Source of the DNA: a virus
Length of the DNA stretch: 45,557 nt
IMG/VR virus record: IMGVR_UViG_3300008110_000329
Location: 1-45,557 of that record
Reading direction: 5' to 3' (one strand)
The notes under the pieces were generated by a model that saw nothing but the letters and a program-made list of their open reading frames with translations, made no database searches and was not told the DNA's origin. Each line of letters begins with the position of its first letter. The first letter of the stretch is position 1. This document shows, in pieces, positions 26,097 to 35,285 of this stretch. The position numbers were made by a program, and so were the translations under genes.

Positions 26097-28097
26097 CTAG
26101 AATGAAAGTACGATCTTAATTTGATCAATTTGGTTATCTTTACGGACTATATTCGTTCTATTTTCAGCATAAATCAAATCACCGCTAAAGATTCTAAGGT
26201 CCGAGTTAGCGATTTCAAGGATCGGAACCGATGCACCTGAAGTCACGCCCTTAATAATCTGTTGCGCAGTAAACGTCCCAGTAATGTTATTTATGTACAA
26301 ATAATTATCGCCTGGAGCCCAATGAGCAACATTAGCAACTGCAGTTGCGGTCTCAATTTCGCTTCCAAGATACACGGTTTCGTCGTCTCTAAAGTTGGTA
26401 ATTCCTGGATCGGCAACCAATAAGCGAGTAGATAGACGATAATTGGTTGCATTTGCATAAAATGCGCCATTAGCCACCCATGGGTCTTGTAAAACACCGA
26501 CTTGATTAAAGTCGAATGTATTTGTAGAATCGCTCATTGGGATAGTATCGTTTTCTGTATCGCTGAACTCAACTGTAATCATTAAACTATGAGCGCGCAA
26601 TTCGGTAACTGGGTCAGAGCCATGACCACCATGAGGTCCAATTTGAATATCAAAAGCGGCATTTGAGCGTGTAACTACAGCAATTTGACTATTCATATTG
26701 CTAAACGCAGTATTCACAGTCAAATATGTTGAATTGACCACCGTCACAACATTTCTGGATTGACCATCAACCGTGATGATATCATTAGTCTTAACATTAC
26801 CAACGAAATATGTCAAGTTTGATGTATTGCCAGTTACTACTGCTCCAGAAACGTTGACAGTTCCTGCTAATGACAAACTTCCTAATCTATTAGGATCATT
26901 TACTGTAATTGTACCACGAGTATAATTATTGCCACCATTTAAAATTGTTACGCTTTGAATACTGCCATCAACAACCTTGGCATACAAGTTAGCACCTGCG
27001 CCATCTGTTCCCGTTACAGTTAAAATAGCAGCTGTGTTGCTGTTGCCACCATCAACGAAACCAGAACCACCCCAAAGAACATTAACAACATCGATTCTAC
27101 CATCAACAGCAGCTGTAGTAACAGCTGGATCAGAAACAACTGGCATCCACTTATTAGTGAAGAATTTTTGTTTTAGTCCAGGCGGAATGGTATAGAGATA
27201 CTTCCACTTATATCCGTCTGCTGTTTGAATAAACGCATTCTCAGGCAATTGACCGTCGATGTCAATAGTAGGTTCAATGGTTGAGTTTGCATAACCGTTG
27301 TTGAACAAACACTTAAAGACCTGGTCTCTTGTGTTACGAACATAGAATGTATTTGCAGTAAATGGGAATGTATTATCTTTTCTAGAGATAGTTACGTTTG
27401 AATTTGAATATGTTAAGTTAGCATTCAACGAAATAACTTTATTACTTAATACAGAAATTACTTCGCGCGTATCTTCTCCGATTACAATAACATTGCCGCT
27501 TTCTACATTACCGATAAATGCTGCGCTGTTAGCAATAACAATTCTAGCATTTGCTATTTTAGTGATAGATGATCCAGTATTAACATTGGCAAATGCGCTG
27601 TTTACAATTAAATGATCGTTATTAGTTACTGTAACAACAGACTTAATTGAAGAGTTTACAGAAATTAAATCGCCAGGAAATACAAAGGTTAAGAACGAAG
27701 TGCCATTTCCGACTACAACATTAGAGCCAGATATATTAGCAGTTCCTGACAAAACTGTATTAGCATTAGAATTTGCTGTTCCTAGATTAAAATAATCTAG
27801 ATATGAAAATAACTCAATATTATCTTCGTAAGAATCGTATTTTGTATTGACCGCCCAATCAACACGCGAAACTACTGGTTGAACATCAGCTAATTGGATT
27901 TTTTTAGCGCCAACCATATTACGATAAAATTGGTTGCGTTCATTTGTGGTCCAAATAATGTCAGGAATATTGGCAGAATTACTGCCGAAATCTAATGCGC
28001 GTCCAATAAAAATAAATGTATTGGCATCATTGATAAAATGATCTTTAATATCATTAATCAAGAAGTTACTGAATAATGGTGTGAGTAAAGATTTCAT
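26097..28097 (-). CDS. 8: Baseplate wedge protein (gp8-like)
   Basis: A 666-aa wedge component. The start, FINDANTFIFIGRALDF, with later WTTNERNQFYRNMVGAKKI and DVQPVVSRVDWAVNTKYDSY, is typical of T4-like gp8 in marine phages. T4 gp8 is about 334 aa, so this one is roughly doubled. The extra sequence is largely beta-barrel modules (about 117-240 and 412-470, each with a GD/ND-I-x-V-N and VVTV-N pattern) and a GGSGF segment near 340. In T4, gp8 dimers connect gp10, gp7 and gp6 in the wedge. It follows gp7 in the T4 gene order with a short gap. Confidence 0.78.
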   Translation of the reverse strand: MKSLLTPLFSNFLINDIKDHFINDANTFIFIGRALDFGSNSANIPDIIWTTNERNQFYRNMVGAKKIQLADVQPVVSRVDWAVNTKYDSYEDNIELFSYLDYFNLGTANSNANTVLSGTANISGSNVVVGNGTSFLTFVFPGDLISVNSSIKSVVTVTNNDHLIVNSAFANVNTGSSITKIANARIVIANSAAFIGNVESGNVIVIGEDTREVISVLSNKVISLNANLTYSNSNVTISRKDNTFPFTANTFYVRNTRDQVFKCLFNNGYANSTIEPTIDIDGQLPENAFIQTADGYKWKYLYTIPPGLKQKFFTNKWMPVVSDPAVTTAAVDGRIDVVNVLWGGSGFVDGGNSNTAAILTVTGTDGAGANLYAKVVDGSIQSVTILNGGNNYTRGTITVNDPNRLGSLSLAGTVNVSGAVVTGNTSNLTYFVGNVKTNDIITVDGQSRNVVTVVNSTYLTVNTAFSNMNSQIAVVTRSNAAFDIQIGPHGGHGSDPVTELRAHSLMITVEFSDTENDTIPMSDSTNTFDFNQVGVLQDPWVANGAFYANATNYRLSTRLLVADPGITNFRDDETVYLGSEIETATAVANVAHWAPGDNYLYINNITGTFTAQQIIKGVTSGASVPILEIANSDLRIFSGDLIYAENRTNIVRKDNQIDQIKIVLSF

Positions 28098-28104
28098 TTA
28101 TTCC

Positions 28105-31100
28105 TCAATATGCTGTAAGAGTCACGACCGTAAATCCGTGATCCTCAATCCCTAAATTTGGAGCAACAAGATAAACAAGATTAGAAACGTTTGCGTTATA
28201 TGCAATATTTAATGTCATTGTATTACCAGAAACAGAAAGAACATTTGCGTTTTGACTTGTTGCTCTCTTGTATAGTATTTTACCTGACATGTTTGATGAA
28301 GAAGTGGCGTTCACATTCATTACAGTATTATTAGCAATATTTATTACCTGTTTTAACTGCCCATTAATCATAACAATATCGTTTGCTTTTACTTCGGTCA
28401 AGAAATTAGTTGAAATTCCAACAACCAACGTATTAGTTGTAAATACTTGAACTGTTCCAGTTTGCGCGCCCATGACGTTTGCAGCTGCAATGTTAAATGA
28501 TACGTTGTCGCCAGCCTGTACCATTTCATAAACGCCATTTGTATTTCCATAAACAACCAATGTTGTATTAGCGAGTTTATATACTGCTTGGGCTGTTGAT
28601 GTATAATTTAGATTTGCGTTCACTATCAAGTGATTGGCGTTTGTAACAGTAATAACTTCACGAATTTCATTGTTTACTTTAATTAAATTATTTGCGACTA
28701 GTTGCGTATTGAATGCAGCACCAGTGCCAACAACCACATTACTGTCTGTTGTGGTTGCAGCAACCCCAGTAAGAGTTGTAAATTGAACATTACTCTTAAC
28801 TAATCCTTGACCAGCATATATAAAGTCGCCATACACTTCTAGTTGAGTATTGCTAATTACATTTGAAACAATGCGAGAAATAGGTAAGCGAGTTGAATCT
28901 ATAACGATAAACAAATCGCCAACATTTACGCGAGTATTTGAATAATTAATGCTGCCAACATTAGGCATAAACAATGTTGAATTACCAATTACAACATTTG
29001 AATACGAGTTTAGTATTTGGACATTCGACGTGCCATTACCTGGCATAATCAAATCTACGTTAGCGAATACTGGGATTTCTCCGCTCTTTTCGTTCTTAAC
29101 GACAGTTTTAGAAATGAGTTCCAATCCTGTTGGGTGAACAATATTTTTAATTGGTGTTTCGAAATCAACCAAATTTTTCTCTGATTGAACAACATAAGAG
29201 AAGTTGTGGTAGATTGTATCGTCTTGTAGAACTTTATCTGCGCTAACGAATCCGTCTGTATTCAAGAAGAAGCCGTTAAATTCAATCAATCCATTCGCAA
29301 ATTGGGCATTTGCTCTAGCCCGACCATTACCGTAATACATTGGATTTGGTAAACCACTAGCAATTACTGTAGATGGATATTGTGATGGTGCAGACACATT
29401 TGCTGATGTATTTACATTACAGTAAACACCATTTGCTGTAATTAAGTCAATAGTTTTATTAATTGCGCCAGAGAAGTTATAAAGGCGCAATAAACCAGTG
29501 TTGGCATTATACGATTTTACATTAGCGCGGAACGTTGAACTGGCTAACGAAGCTCCTTGGTAAATAATTTCGGTTTCTGTGAACGTGTTTGCTTCAGGAA
29601 CAGGGTTAATGATAACATCGACGATCTTTAACGATACGTTAGGGTTTGCGACATAATCGTAACCACGATAAATTAAACGAATATCTCTTACGCGACCGAC
29701 AGCGCTTGTTTCAATTGTGTGTTCTTCGCCATCACCAAACAAATACCCTGTAAGAACAGCATTTGCACCACCGCTAGATTGTACTGTAATTTGTGGTCTG
29801 GCGTAATATCCTTCGCCGCGATTATCAAGTACAATTGATGTGATTGCACCAGTTCCACTTACAGTTTGAACGTAACCATTTGCTTCGTATCCGCGACCAC
29901 TAAATCTTAAACCATCACCAACTGTATATCCGTCACCGCCATTGTTAATATAAACGTGAGCGATTAATCCAAGATCTTTAAATGTTTGCCAATGTGTTTT
30001 CTTTAGAGCCTTTTGAGAACTGTAACTGTATTGCTCAGAAAGATGTGTATCGTAATGAGATGAAACGTTAATATCTGGCTCACTTCTAAATCCTGCGCCA
30101 CCATTTAATACTGAGATTAATGCAACACCGCCAGTGTTAACAGTATCAAAATCAAGACACTGAATAATCATACTGTTAGCATTTGCAGGAACAGGATATG
30201 TTGTAACAGAATTAAACGCAAAAGACTTTGATGTATTTTTCGTATTAATTTGCGAACCAGTTAAAACAGTTGTGAGTGGACCTGTGTTAGAAATATCATA
30301 TACTAATAGTCCACCAGTGTTTGCGCTAACACCACCAAGACCAAAAATAGAGTTGTTTGGCGTTGCAATTTTTGCTGTAAATAGCGCATCTGTAAAGTTT
30401 GTTCCATTCGCCCAAACTTCTTCAAAATTATTATACGGATCATCTTGATCATTTTCAGTTACATTGATTAATGCATTGAACGTGTTAACAGTAAATGCAG
30501 CATAGTTTGCATTACCGATATCCGTATCAGACAAATAATCGATTACCGTCTTATCATAAGTAATTGGTTCTAAGAAATTTAATTGACTATTTGATGTGCA
30601 TGCAGATGAGTTCAACTGCAATACACGCAAATCTGTTGATAGATTTGCATTAGGATCGTCGCCGACTGAACGATAGACGATCGTTTCTGTGTTGGAATAT
30701 AAACGATAACCATATCCTGGGAAGATCATGGTTACTGCTTCAATAGATCCTAGTGTGACATTGCCAACGACAGCAGCAGCATCATTTGCTTCTGCAGAAT
30801 TACCTAATCCACCAACAATAACAACAGGGTCGCCGATGTTATATAACAAACCGCGACGGCGCTGTTGTGGATCAGTTCTGATATTTGAATCAACGCGAAT
30901 ATTAGAAAGAGTGCCAATAATGCGCTCATTAAATACTCTTGAAACGCCATTTGCGTCGACGTAGTTGATCTCAATTAACTCGCCATTGTTGAAATACTTT
31001 TTGATGTTGGAGATATAAATCTCCATAATCTCACGACCATTTGTTGGGTCGATATTTCTATTTGCCGATTCAACAATACAAGTAGCACCAGACTCTGTTC

Positions 31101-31611
31101 CGTACACCAATCTTTTTTCTAATAGATTGACGTCAACATTTTTATTAAATTCAGTAACAGTGATTCTGAATGCGCGTGGTTTAATCCATTTACCGTCAGA
31201 TGTTTTTAAAATTTCTTCTTTTGGATAAGTAATTTCAACATCTTCATCAAATAATGCTTTAAATAGCCAACGTACTGATTCGTCACTGCCTTTTTTGCTA
31301 TAAAATTCTCTTGCGCTTTTGAGAATTTTCTCAGTGCTTAGAGAAGTATTTTCTGGGAAATAAGGCAATAATTCTTGTTTAAAATACTTGATAAACTCTG
31401 GTGGAGTTTGATCGATATCGCGATAATTCTCAATACCCATTGCATGGTAAATTGTGTTACCAGCTGTATTAGAAATACCATTGGCTGAATTATTTTCTAG
31501 CCAAGTGTAGTATAACTCTACGAATCTTTTGAATTTAGGGTGATCGGCATTAACAAAGTCTGGTAATTGAGACTCGACTAATCCCGAAATAGTTTTTACA
31601 GAATCAACCAT
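28105..31611 (-). CDS. 7: Baseplate wedge protein, gp7-position
   Basis: A 1168-aa protein starting with a helical domain (SQLPDFVNADHPKFKRFVELYY, TWLENNSANGISN, then FIKYFKQELLPYFPE) that is characteristic of the large wedge protein following gp6 in marine T4-like phages. The rest is beta-rich: GxGY-type segments at about 500, 557 and 597, an EIIYQGASLASS module at about 675-735, and beta-barrel modules at about 947-1005 and 1050-1108. T4 gp7 is 1032 aa and initiates wedge assembly with gp10. The symbol follows gene order and size; direct similarity to T4 gp7 was not verified. It starts one base after the gp6 stop. Confidence 0.65.
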   Translation of the reverse strand: MVDSVKTISGLVESQLPDFVNADHPKFKRFVELYYTWLENNSANGISNTAGNTIYHAMGIENYRDIDQTPPEFIKYFKQELLPYFPENTSLSTEKILKSAREFYSKKGSDESVRWLFKALFDEDVEITYPKEEILKTSDGKWIKPRAFRITVTEFNKNVDVNLLEKRLVYGTESGATCIVESANRNIDPTNGREIMEIYISNIKKYFNNGELIEINYVDANGVSRVFNERIIGTLSNIRVDSNIRTDPQQRRRGLLYNIGDPVVIVGGLGNSAEANDAAAVVGNVTLGSIEAVTMIFPGYGYRLYSNTETIVYRSVGDDPNANLSTDLRVLQLNSSACTSNSQLNFLEPITYDKTVIDYLSDTDIGNANYAAFTVNTFNALINVTENDQDDPYNNFEEVWANGTNFTDALFTAKIATPNNSIFGLGGVSANTGGLLVYDISNTGPLTTVLTGSQINTKNTSKSFAFNSVTTYPVPANANSMIIQCLDFDTVNTGGVALISVLNGGAGFRSEPDINVSSHYDTHLSEQYSYSSQKALKKTHWQTFKDLGLIAHVYINNGGDGYTVGDGLRFSGRGYEANGYVQTVSGTGAITSIVLDNRGEGYYARPQITVQSSGGANAVLTGYLFGDGEEHTIETSAVGRVRDIRLIYRGYDYVANPNVSLKIVDVIINPVPEANTFTETEIIYQGASLASSTFRANVKSYNANTGLLRLYNFSGAINKTIDLITANGVYCNVNTSANVSAPSQYPSTVIASGLPNPMYYGNGRARANAQFANGLIEFNGFFLNTDGFVSADKVLQDDTIYHNFSYVVQSEKNLVDFETPIKNIVHPTGLELISKTVVKNEKSGEIPVFANVDLIMPGNGTSNVQILNSYSNVVIGNSTLFMPNVGSINYSNTRVNVGDLFIVIDSTRLPISRIVSNVISNTQLEVYGDFIYAGQGLVKSNVQFTTLTGVAATTTDSNVVVGTGAAFNTQLVANNLIKVNNEIREVITVTNANHLIVNANLNYTSTAQAVYKLANTTLVVYGNTNGVYEMVQAGDNVSFNIAAANVMGAQTGTVQVFTTNTLVVGISTNFLTEVKANDIVMINGQLKQVINIANNTVMNVNATSSSNMSGKILYKRATSQNANVLSVSGNTMTLNIAYNANVSNLVYLVAPNLGIEDHGFTVVTLTAY

Positions 31612-31612
31612 A

Positions 31613-33682
31613 TTACGATTCTACCACCGCATTAATTGCTGTAGAAATTGCGCTAGGATCTGTTGTATCTAGTGTTACAATTCTATTGCGAACTGACGAG
31701 AAAATTTTCTTTGCTGGTATCGCTTTAAGAATAAGAGTTCCAAAAGGATCAGAAACAGCAGTTGGTGCAAAATTATTTAACGTTACTATGCCATTCAAAT
31801 AATCTATTAAACCAATATTATCGTTTAATGTTTTCTTAACATTTTGTGTGTCGAAATAATAAATCTTTAAACGACCAATACGACCTTGAAGACTTGCGCG
31901 AACAAGTGCACCTGATCCACCACCACCGCTGACTGTTACTGTCGCAGATGTATAGCCTGTGCCAGGGTTTGTTATCTCAACTCGTTTCAATGCACCATTT
32001 ACAATTAATGCTCGAGCTGATGCACCTGTTCCATCACCATCAATTGAAACTGTTGGCGTTGAAACATATCCACTGCCACCAGTAAGGACTTCGATACTCT
32101 CTACACCAGTAAACGATTGAAGAACTTCTTCGATAAAACAATTTCTAGTGATGCCAGCATCATCTAGATATGAGAATGATGGCGTAGAAATAAGTCTTTC
32201 AGCAGTTGTTCCTTGTTTTAATTCAGTACCAAAGTCTAAACTATAACTTAATGATCTCGTAACGTCTGGTGCGAATCGCTTTTCAAGATACACTCTAACA
32301 TCATTACTCGTAATTGAAGGATCAGCATCATCAATTGCTCTTGACAACTGAGAAATTTTGAATGACGAGTTAAATGTATCAAGATTATTGATAGCAAACG
32401 ATTTAATTGCAGAAATTACTGCCGCATCGATCTCATTTGCTGTTCTATTTGTCTTTGTTGGGTCAAAATTTACGTCTACAGCGACATTTACATAGTTGTA
32501 ATCAGCTTCAACGTATTCAGGTGTTACTGTTAACATTGAAAATGGCTTAATGATTGAATTTTTTACGAATTCAACCTCAGTTACCGTAATTTCATACCCA
32601 CCAAGTGGTTTTGCTGTAAAAAACACTTTACCAAATACTGGTGGAATGTTTTCTTCACCACCCCAAACGTTTACAGCCTCAAAATATGGGTACTCGCGAT
32701 TAATAAGAGCGATATAATCGTTCTTTGTGACCGCACGATTTTGAGCGATAAATGATTTTGGTGCTGTAAAGCGAATTTTCTCGATATCTTCTTCGGCTGC
32801 ACCTGATGAAGACGCGCTAACCAAAGTCACAGCGACGTTTGCGTTGTTTAGAATAGTATCAAGTGGTTTAAATTCGCGTAAATTGTTACCAGCGGAACCA
32901 GATGTGATCAAGTAAGAAACAACTACGATGTTGCCATTGATTAATGCCTTACCAATTACACCATCACCGAAGTAAATTTGATATTTGCCGTTTTTATTTT
33001 CTTCAAGATAATAGACTGTAGCGTTTTCATCAACATCAGTGGCGTCTTGAGCAAGAATATATGTTTCTTGATTGGCGTTTTGTGCTGATTTTTGCACTTT
33101 TATTTGAATTGTTGATGTATCAATGCCAACATCAGGTAGTTCAAAAATTTGTTTTGGGTTTGTTTGAGCATCATAGGTAAAAGTGATGCCGTTTGGCTGA
33201 CCTTCTTTAAGTTCTAGATTCTCAACAACGAATAACCCAGATGATAAATTCTTAGAAACAACTCTGGCTGATGGATTCACGAAAATATAGTTAATACCAT
33301 CTTTAGATTCTGATGCAAATCTGGTAAATCTTGGAACTGAAATAGAACTGTTTGCGTCATTTGCGACTGGAGTGATAGTTAGATTGACCAATGCTCTTGG
33401 CGCGATACGTGAACGAGGAACATATCCTAGTAATTTTGCGTGTGAGACTACTGATCCGCGTTTGATAGCAGTGTCGATAAACATCTCATTGGACACCATG
33501 TTCAAATAGTATCCCATATAATGAGTATTGTATGCTAGGACGTCTAAGAGAATGGCTAGACCAGAACCTTCGAAATCATAGTCGCTAAACTCTGACTGAG
33601 ATTTCATAAAGTCCTTAAGATTGGATTTGATTGCATCGAAATCCAACTCGGCAACTTTTAGTTTTGAATCAACATTTGCCAT
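31613..33682 (-). CDS. 6: Baseplate wedge protein (gp6-like)
   Basis: A 689-aa wedge protein; gp6 forms the ring that bolts the six wedges around the hub. The N-terminal part has the family pattern: FDAIKSNLKDFMKSQSEF, YDFEGSGLAILLDVLAYNTH, YYLNMVSNEMFIDTAIKRGS and the KLLGYVPRSR motif (about residues 14-110). The IRFTAPKSFIAQNRAVTKND segment (about 305) with DYIALINREYPYFEAVNVWGG is shared with P2 gpJ-like baseplate proteins. A GSGYVSTPTVSIDGDG insertion lies at about 530-590. T4 gp6 is 660 aa, so the size agrees. It starts right after gp25, as in other contractile-tail baseplate operons. Confidence 0.92.
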   Translation of the reverse strand: MANVDSKLKVAELDFDAIKSNLKDFMKSQSEFSDYDFEGSGLAILLDVLAYNTHYMGYYLNMVSNEMFIDTAIKRGSVVSHAKLLGYVPRSRIAPRALVNLTITPVANDANSSISVPRFTRFASESKDGINYIFVNPSARVVSKNLSSGLFVVENLELKEGQPNGITFTYDAQTNPKQIFELPDVGIDTSTIQIKVQKSAQNANQETYILAQDATDVDENATVYYLEENKNGKYQIYFGDGVIGKALINGNIVVVSYLITSGSAGNNLREFKPLDTILNNANVAVTLVSASSSGAAEEDIEKIRFTAPKSFIAQNRAVTKNDYIALINREYPYFEAVNVWGGEENIPPVFGKVFFTAKPLGGYEITVTEVEFVKNSIIKPFSMLTVTPEYVEADYNYVNVAVDVNFDPTKTNRTANEIDAAVISAIKSFAINNLDTFNSSFKISQLSRAIDDADPSITSNDVRVYLEKRFAPDVTRSLSYSLDFGTELKQGTTAERLISTPSFSYLDDAGITRNCFIEEVLQSFTGVESIEVLTGGSGYVSTPTVSIDGDGTGASARALIVNGALKRVEITNPGTGYTSATVTVSGGGGSGALVRASLQGRIGRLKIYYFDTQNVKKTLNDNIGLIDYLNGIVTLNNFAPTAVSDPFGTLILKAIPAKKIFSSVRNRIVTLDTTDPSAISTAINAVVES

Positions 33683-33683
33683 G

Positions 33684-34076
33684 TTATCTTATCCGTTCTA
33701 AGAAAAATGAGACCGTAATCGGCTCTAGTGTATTGTTTACGAAGAAGGTGATGTAAACATCGTAACGCTGATCTTCGTAGTTTGGCGCTGCAACAACTTC
33801 TTGAATCGTGACTCTAGGCTCATAGTTCCGAATTGTTTCGAAGATCATATCCTGGATAATCGAAGTTGTTACATTGTCGATTGGTTCAAACAGTAGTTTC
33901 TTAAGGTTTGATCCAATATCAGGGTTGAATAGTCGCTCATAGTGAGAGGTCAGGAGTAAATTTCTGATCGAAGCAGCAATTGCGTTTTCGTTTAATTTCT
34001 TAGACACGTCCTTGGTAACAGGATGCGCTGTAAAATTAAGGTCTAGATCAGAAAATTTACGTGCAATTAGCGACAT
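33684..34076 (-). CDS. 25: Baseplate wedge protein (gp25-like)
   Basis: A 130-aa protein of the gp25/GpW family, the small conserved core of the wedge that binds gp6 and the first sheath ring. It has the N-terminal DLDLNFTAHPVTKDV segment, the LLLTSHYERLFNPDIGSNLK block (about 40-59) and the diagnostic EPR motif (residues 86-88, in NYEPRVTI). Length matches T4 gp25 (132 aa). It directly precedes gp6. In T4, gene 25 is far from gene 6, so this clustering is the ancestral-like arrangement also seen in P2-type phages. A perfect late promoter motif sits 28 nt before its start. Confidence 0.93.
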   Translation of the reverse strand: MSLIARKFSDLDLNFTAHPVTKDVSKKLNENAIAASIRNLLLTSHYERLFNPDIGSNLKKLLFEPIDNVTTSIIQDMIFETIRNYEPRVTIQEVVAAPNYEDQRYDVYITFFVNNTLEPITVSFFLERIR

Positions 34077-34103
34077 TTGTTATTCTAGGCTGATTATTTG
34101 ATA

Positions 34104-34111
34104 TATTTATA
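34104..34111 (-). promoter_or_regulatory. T4-type late promoter (perfect TATAAATA)
   Basis: The minus strand reads GTATAAATATATC, an exact match to the T4 late promoter box. It lies 28 nt before the gp25 start and overlaps the stop codon of the upstream gene. It would give a late transcript for gp25-gp6-gp7-gp8 and genes beyond. In T4-type phages these boxes are read by RNA polymerase with the gp55/gp33 factors. Confidence 0.75.
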
Positions 34112-35285
34112 CTTCGCTATACGAAGCATCTAGTCCAGCTGTAAAGGTGCCTTGAGTTAAATCAATGTTGTAATCGACGTTTACAGTGATAGAAGTTGGC
34201 ATTCCAATCAACTTTAGGAACTTGCAAAAGTCGAAATTGATCCATTCAGTGAGCGCTGATAGTCCGATTTTCTCGAAGAATTTGACAACTTTTTGCATCC
34301 ATTTTTTAAGTAAAAACTCTGGCCAATCTTCTCCGAAATCTCTTGCAGCTTCAGTATAACGATTAATTTTTTCCTCTGGGCTGCGAATAAAATCGTCAAT
34401 ATCCCCACCGATAATATCCAATAAACTGTATCCAGCAATATTAATGGATTCTAGTTTGTCGATAATTTCTTGGTAGATTCTTAGTCTAACTTCTTCTGCA
34501 GCTCCCTCAGCTTGAGCCTTGAGAGAGCCGATTAGCGAATTAATGATGCCCTCAACGCCGAGATCTAGAAGCACAGGTAAAGGTGGTAATCCTAAAGTGT
34601 CCCATATTGTCTTAAATTTGCTAATTAATCCAGCCATAGCGGTGTGAATTATTTTTATCGCGCCTTTCTTGACCATTGACATAATGTAAGACCAGACGCC
34701 CTGAGCCTTGATCTCTTTCGAATAGACGCCCAACTTACCTTCATAAGACTTATATGCGTCTGGCACCAGAGCACCTAACGAATCAACCTCATCCACAATC
34801 TGCTGTTTTAAACTGGCTCGATAACTTGCGCTGCTAAATAACTGAACGATGTCAATGTTAATACCTAATACTGGAATAGAAAAACTTATTGGCAAAACGT
34901 TATTGATGATCTCCATAATTTTCGCTTGGACGTAAAGATGATATTCCTGCGTCAGAGCAGTCATCTTTCGCTCCCACTCATCGTCGGGGATTTTTAAACT
35001 TTTATAGTATGGTTTACTGGCAGAAATTGGAAAATTGCCCAGAGCCTTATCAACTTTTTCGAGAATCTCGCGAACCTGTTCAGCTTGGGCTTCAATCGGA
35101 GCGATCTTATCGTACAACGCCTCGCGGACTGCCTGTTCTACATTTGGACCATCAATCTGCGCACGAATTTTCTCAGCTTCTACTTGCAGCTGCGATGGGA
35201 TATCTGCAATCTTAACAAAAATATTTGCTAGATCAGCTTTTGTTGGAAGCAGAGTTCCATTACAAGGAATACTAAACTCAGCCAT
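34107..35285 (-). CDS. Conserved virion protein between gp5 and gp25, function unknown
   Basis: A 392-aa, mostly helical protein. It starts at ATG 35285 (MAEFSIPCNGTLLPTK); a GTG one codon upstream is possible. Residues 35-85 (QLQVEAEKIRAQIDG, APIEAQAEQVREILEKVDKA) form a coiled coil. A middle part with hydrophobic stretches (IMEIINNVLPISFSIPVLG, IIHTAMAGLISKF, LGLPPLPVLLDLGVEG) could pack in the hub or approach membranes. The last 40 residues turn to beta structure (TSITVNVDYNIDLTQGTF). The gene overlaps gp5 by 8 nt, and its stop contains the promoter of gp25. Its position between spike and wedge genes suggests a baseplate hub or cell-envelope-penetration role, but I recognise no family. Confidence 0.6.
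   Translation of the reverse strand: MAEFSIPCNGTLLPTKADLANIFVKIADIPSQLQVEAEKIRAQIDGPNVEQAVREALYDKIAPIEAQAEQVREILEKVDKALGNFPISASKPYYKSLKIPDDEWERKMTALTQEYHLYVQAKIMEIINNVLPISFSIPVLGINIDIVQLFSSASYRASLKQQIVDEVDSLGALVPDAYKSYEGKLGVYSKEIKAQGVWSYIMSMVKKGAIKIIHTAMAGLISKFKTIWDTLGLPPLPVLLDLGVEGIINSLIGSLKAQAEGAAEEVRLRIYQEIIDKLESINIAGYSLLDIIGGDIDDFIRSPEEKINRYTEAARDFGEDWPEFLLKKWMQKVVKFFEKIGLSALTEWINFDFCKFLKLIGMPTSITVNVDYNIDLTQGTFTAGLDASYSEV

Noticed and set aside
18526-28350. Further ATAAATA-like boxes at about 18526, 26285 and 28341
   Set aside because: They lie inside coding sequences far from gene starts in A+T-rich DNA; I see no reason to call them promoters.
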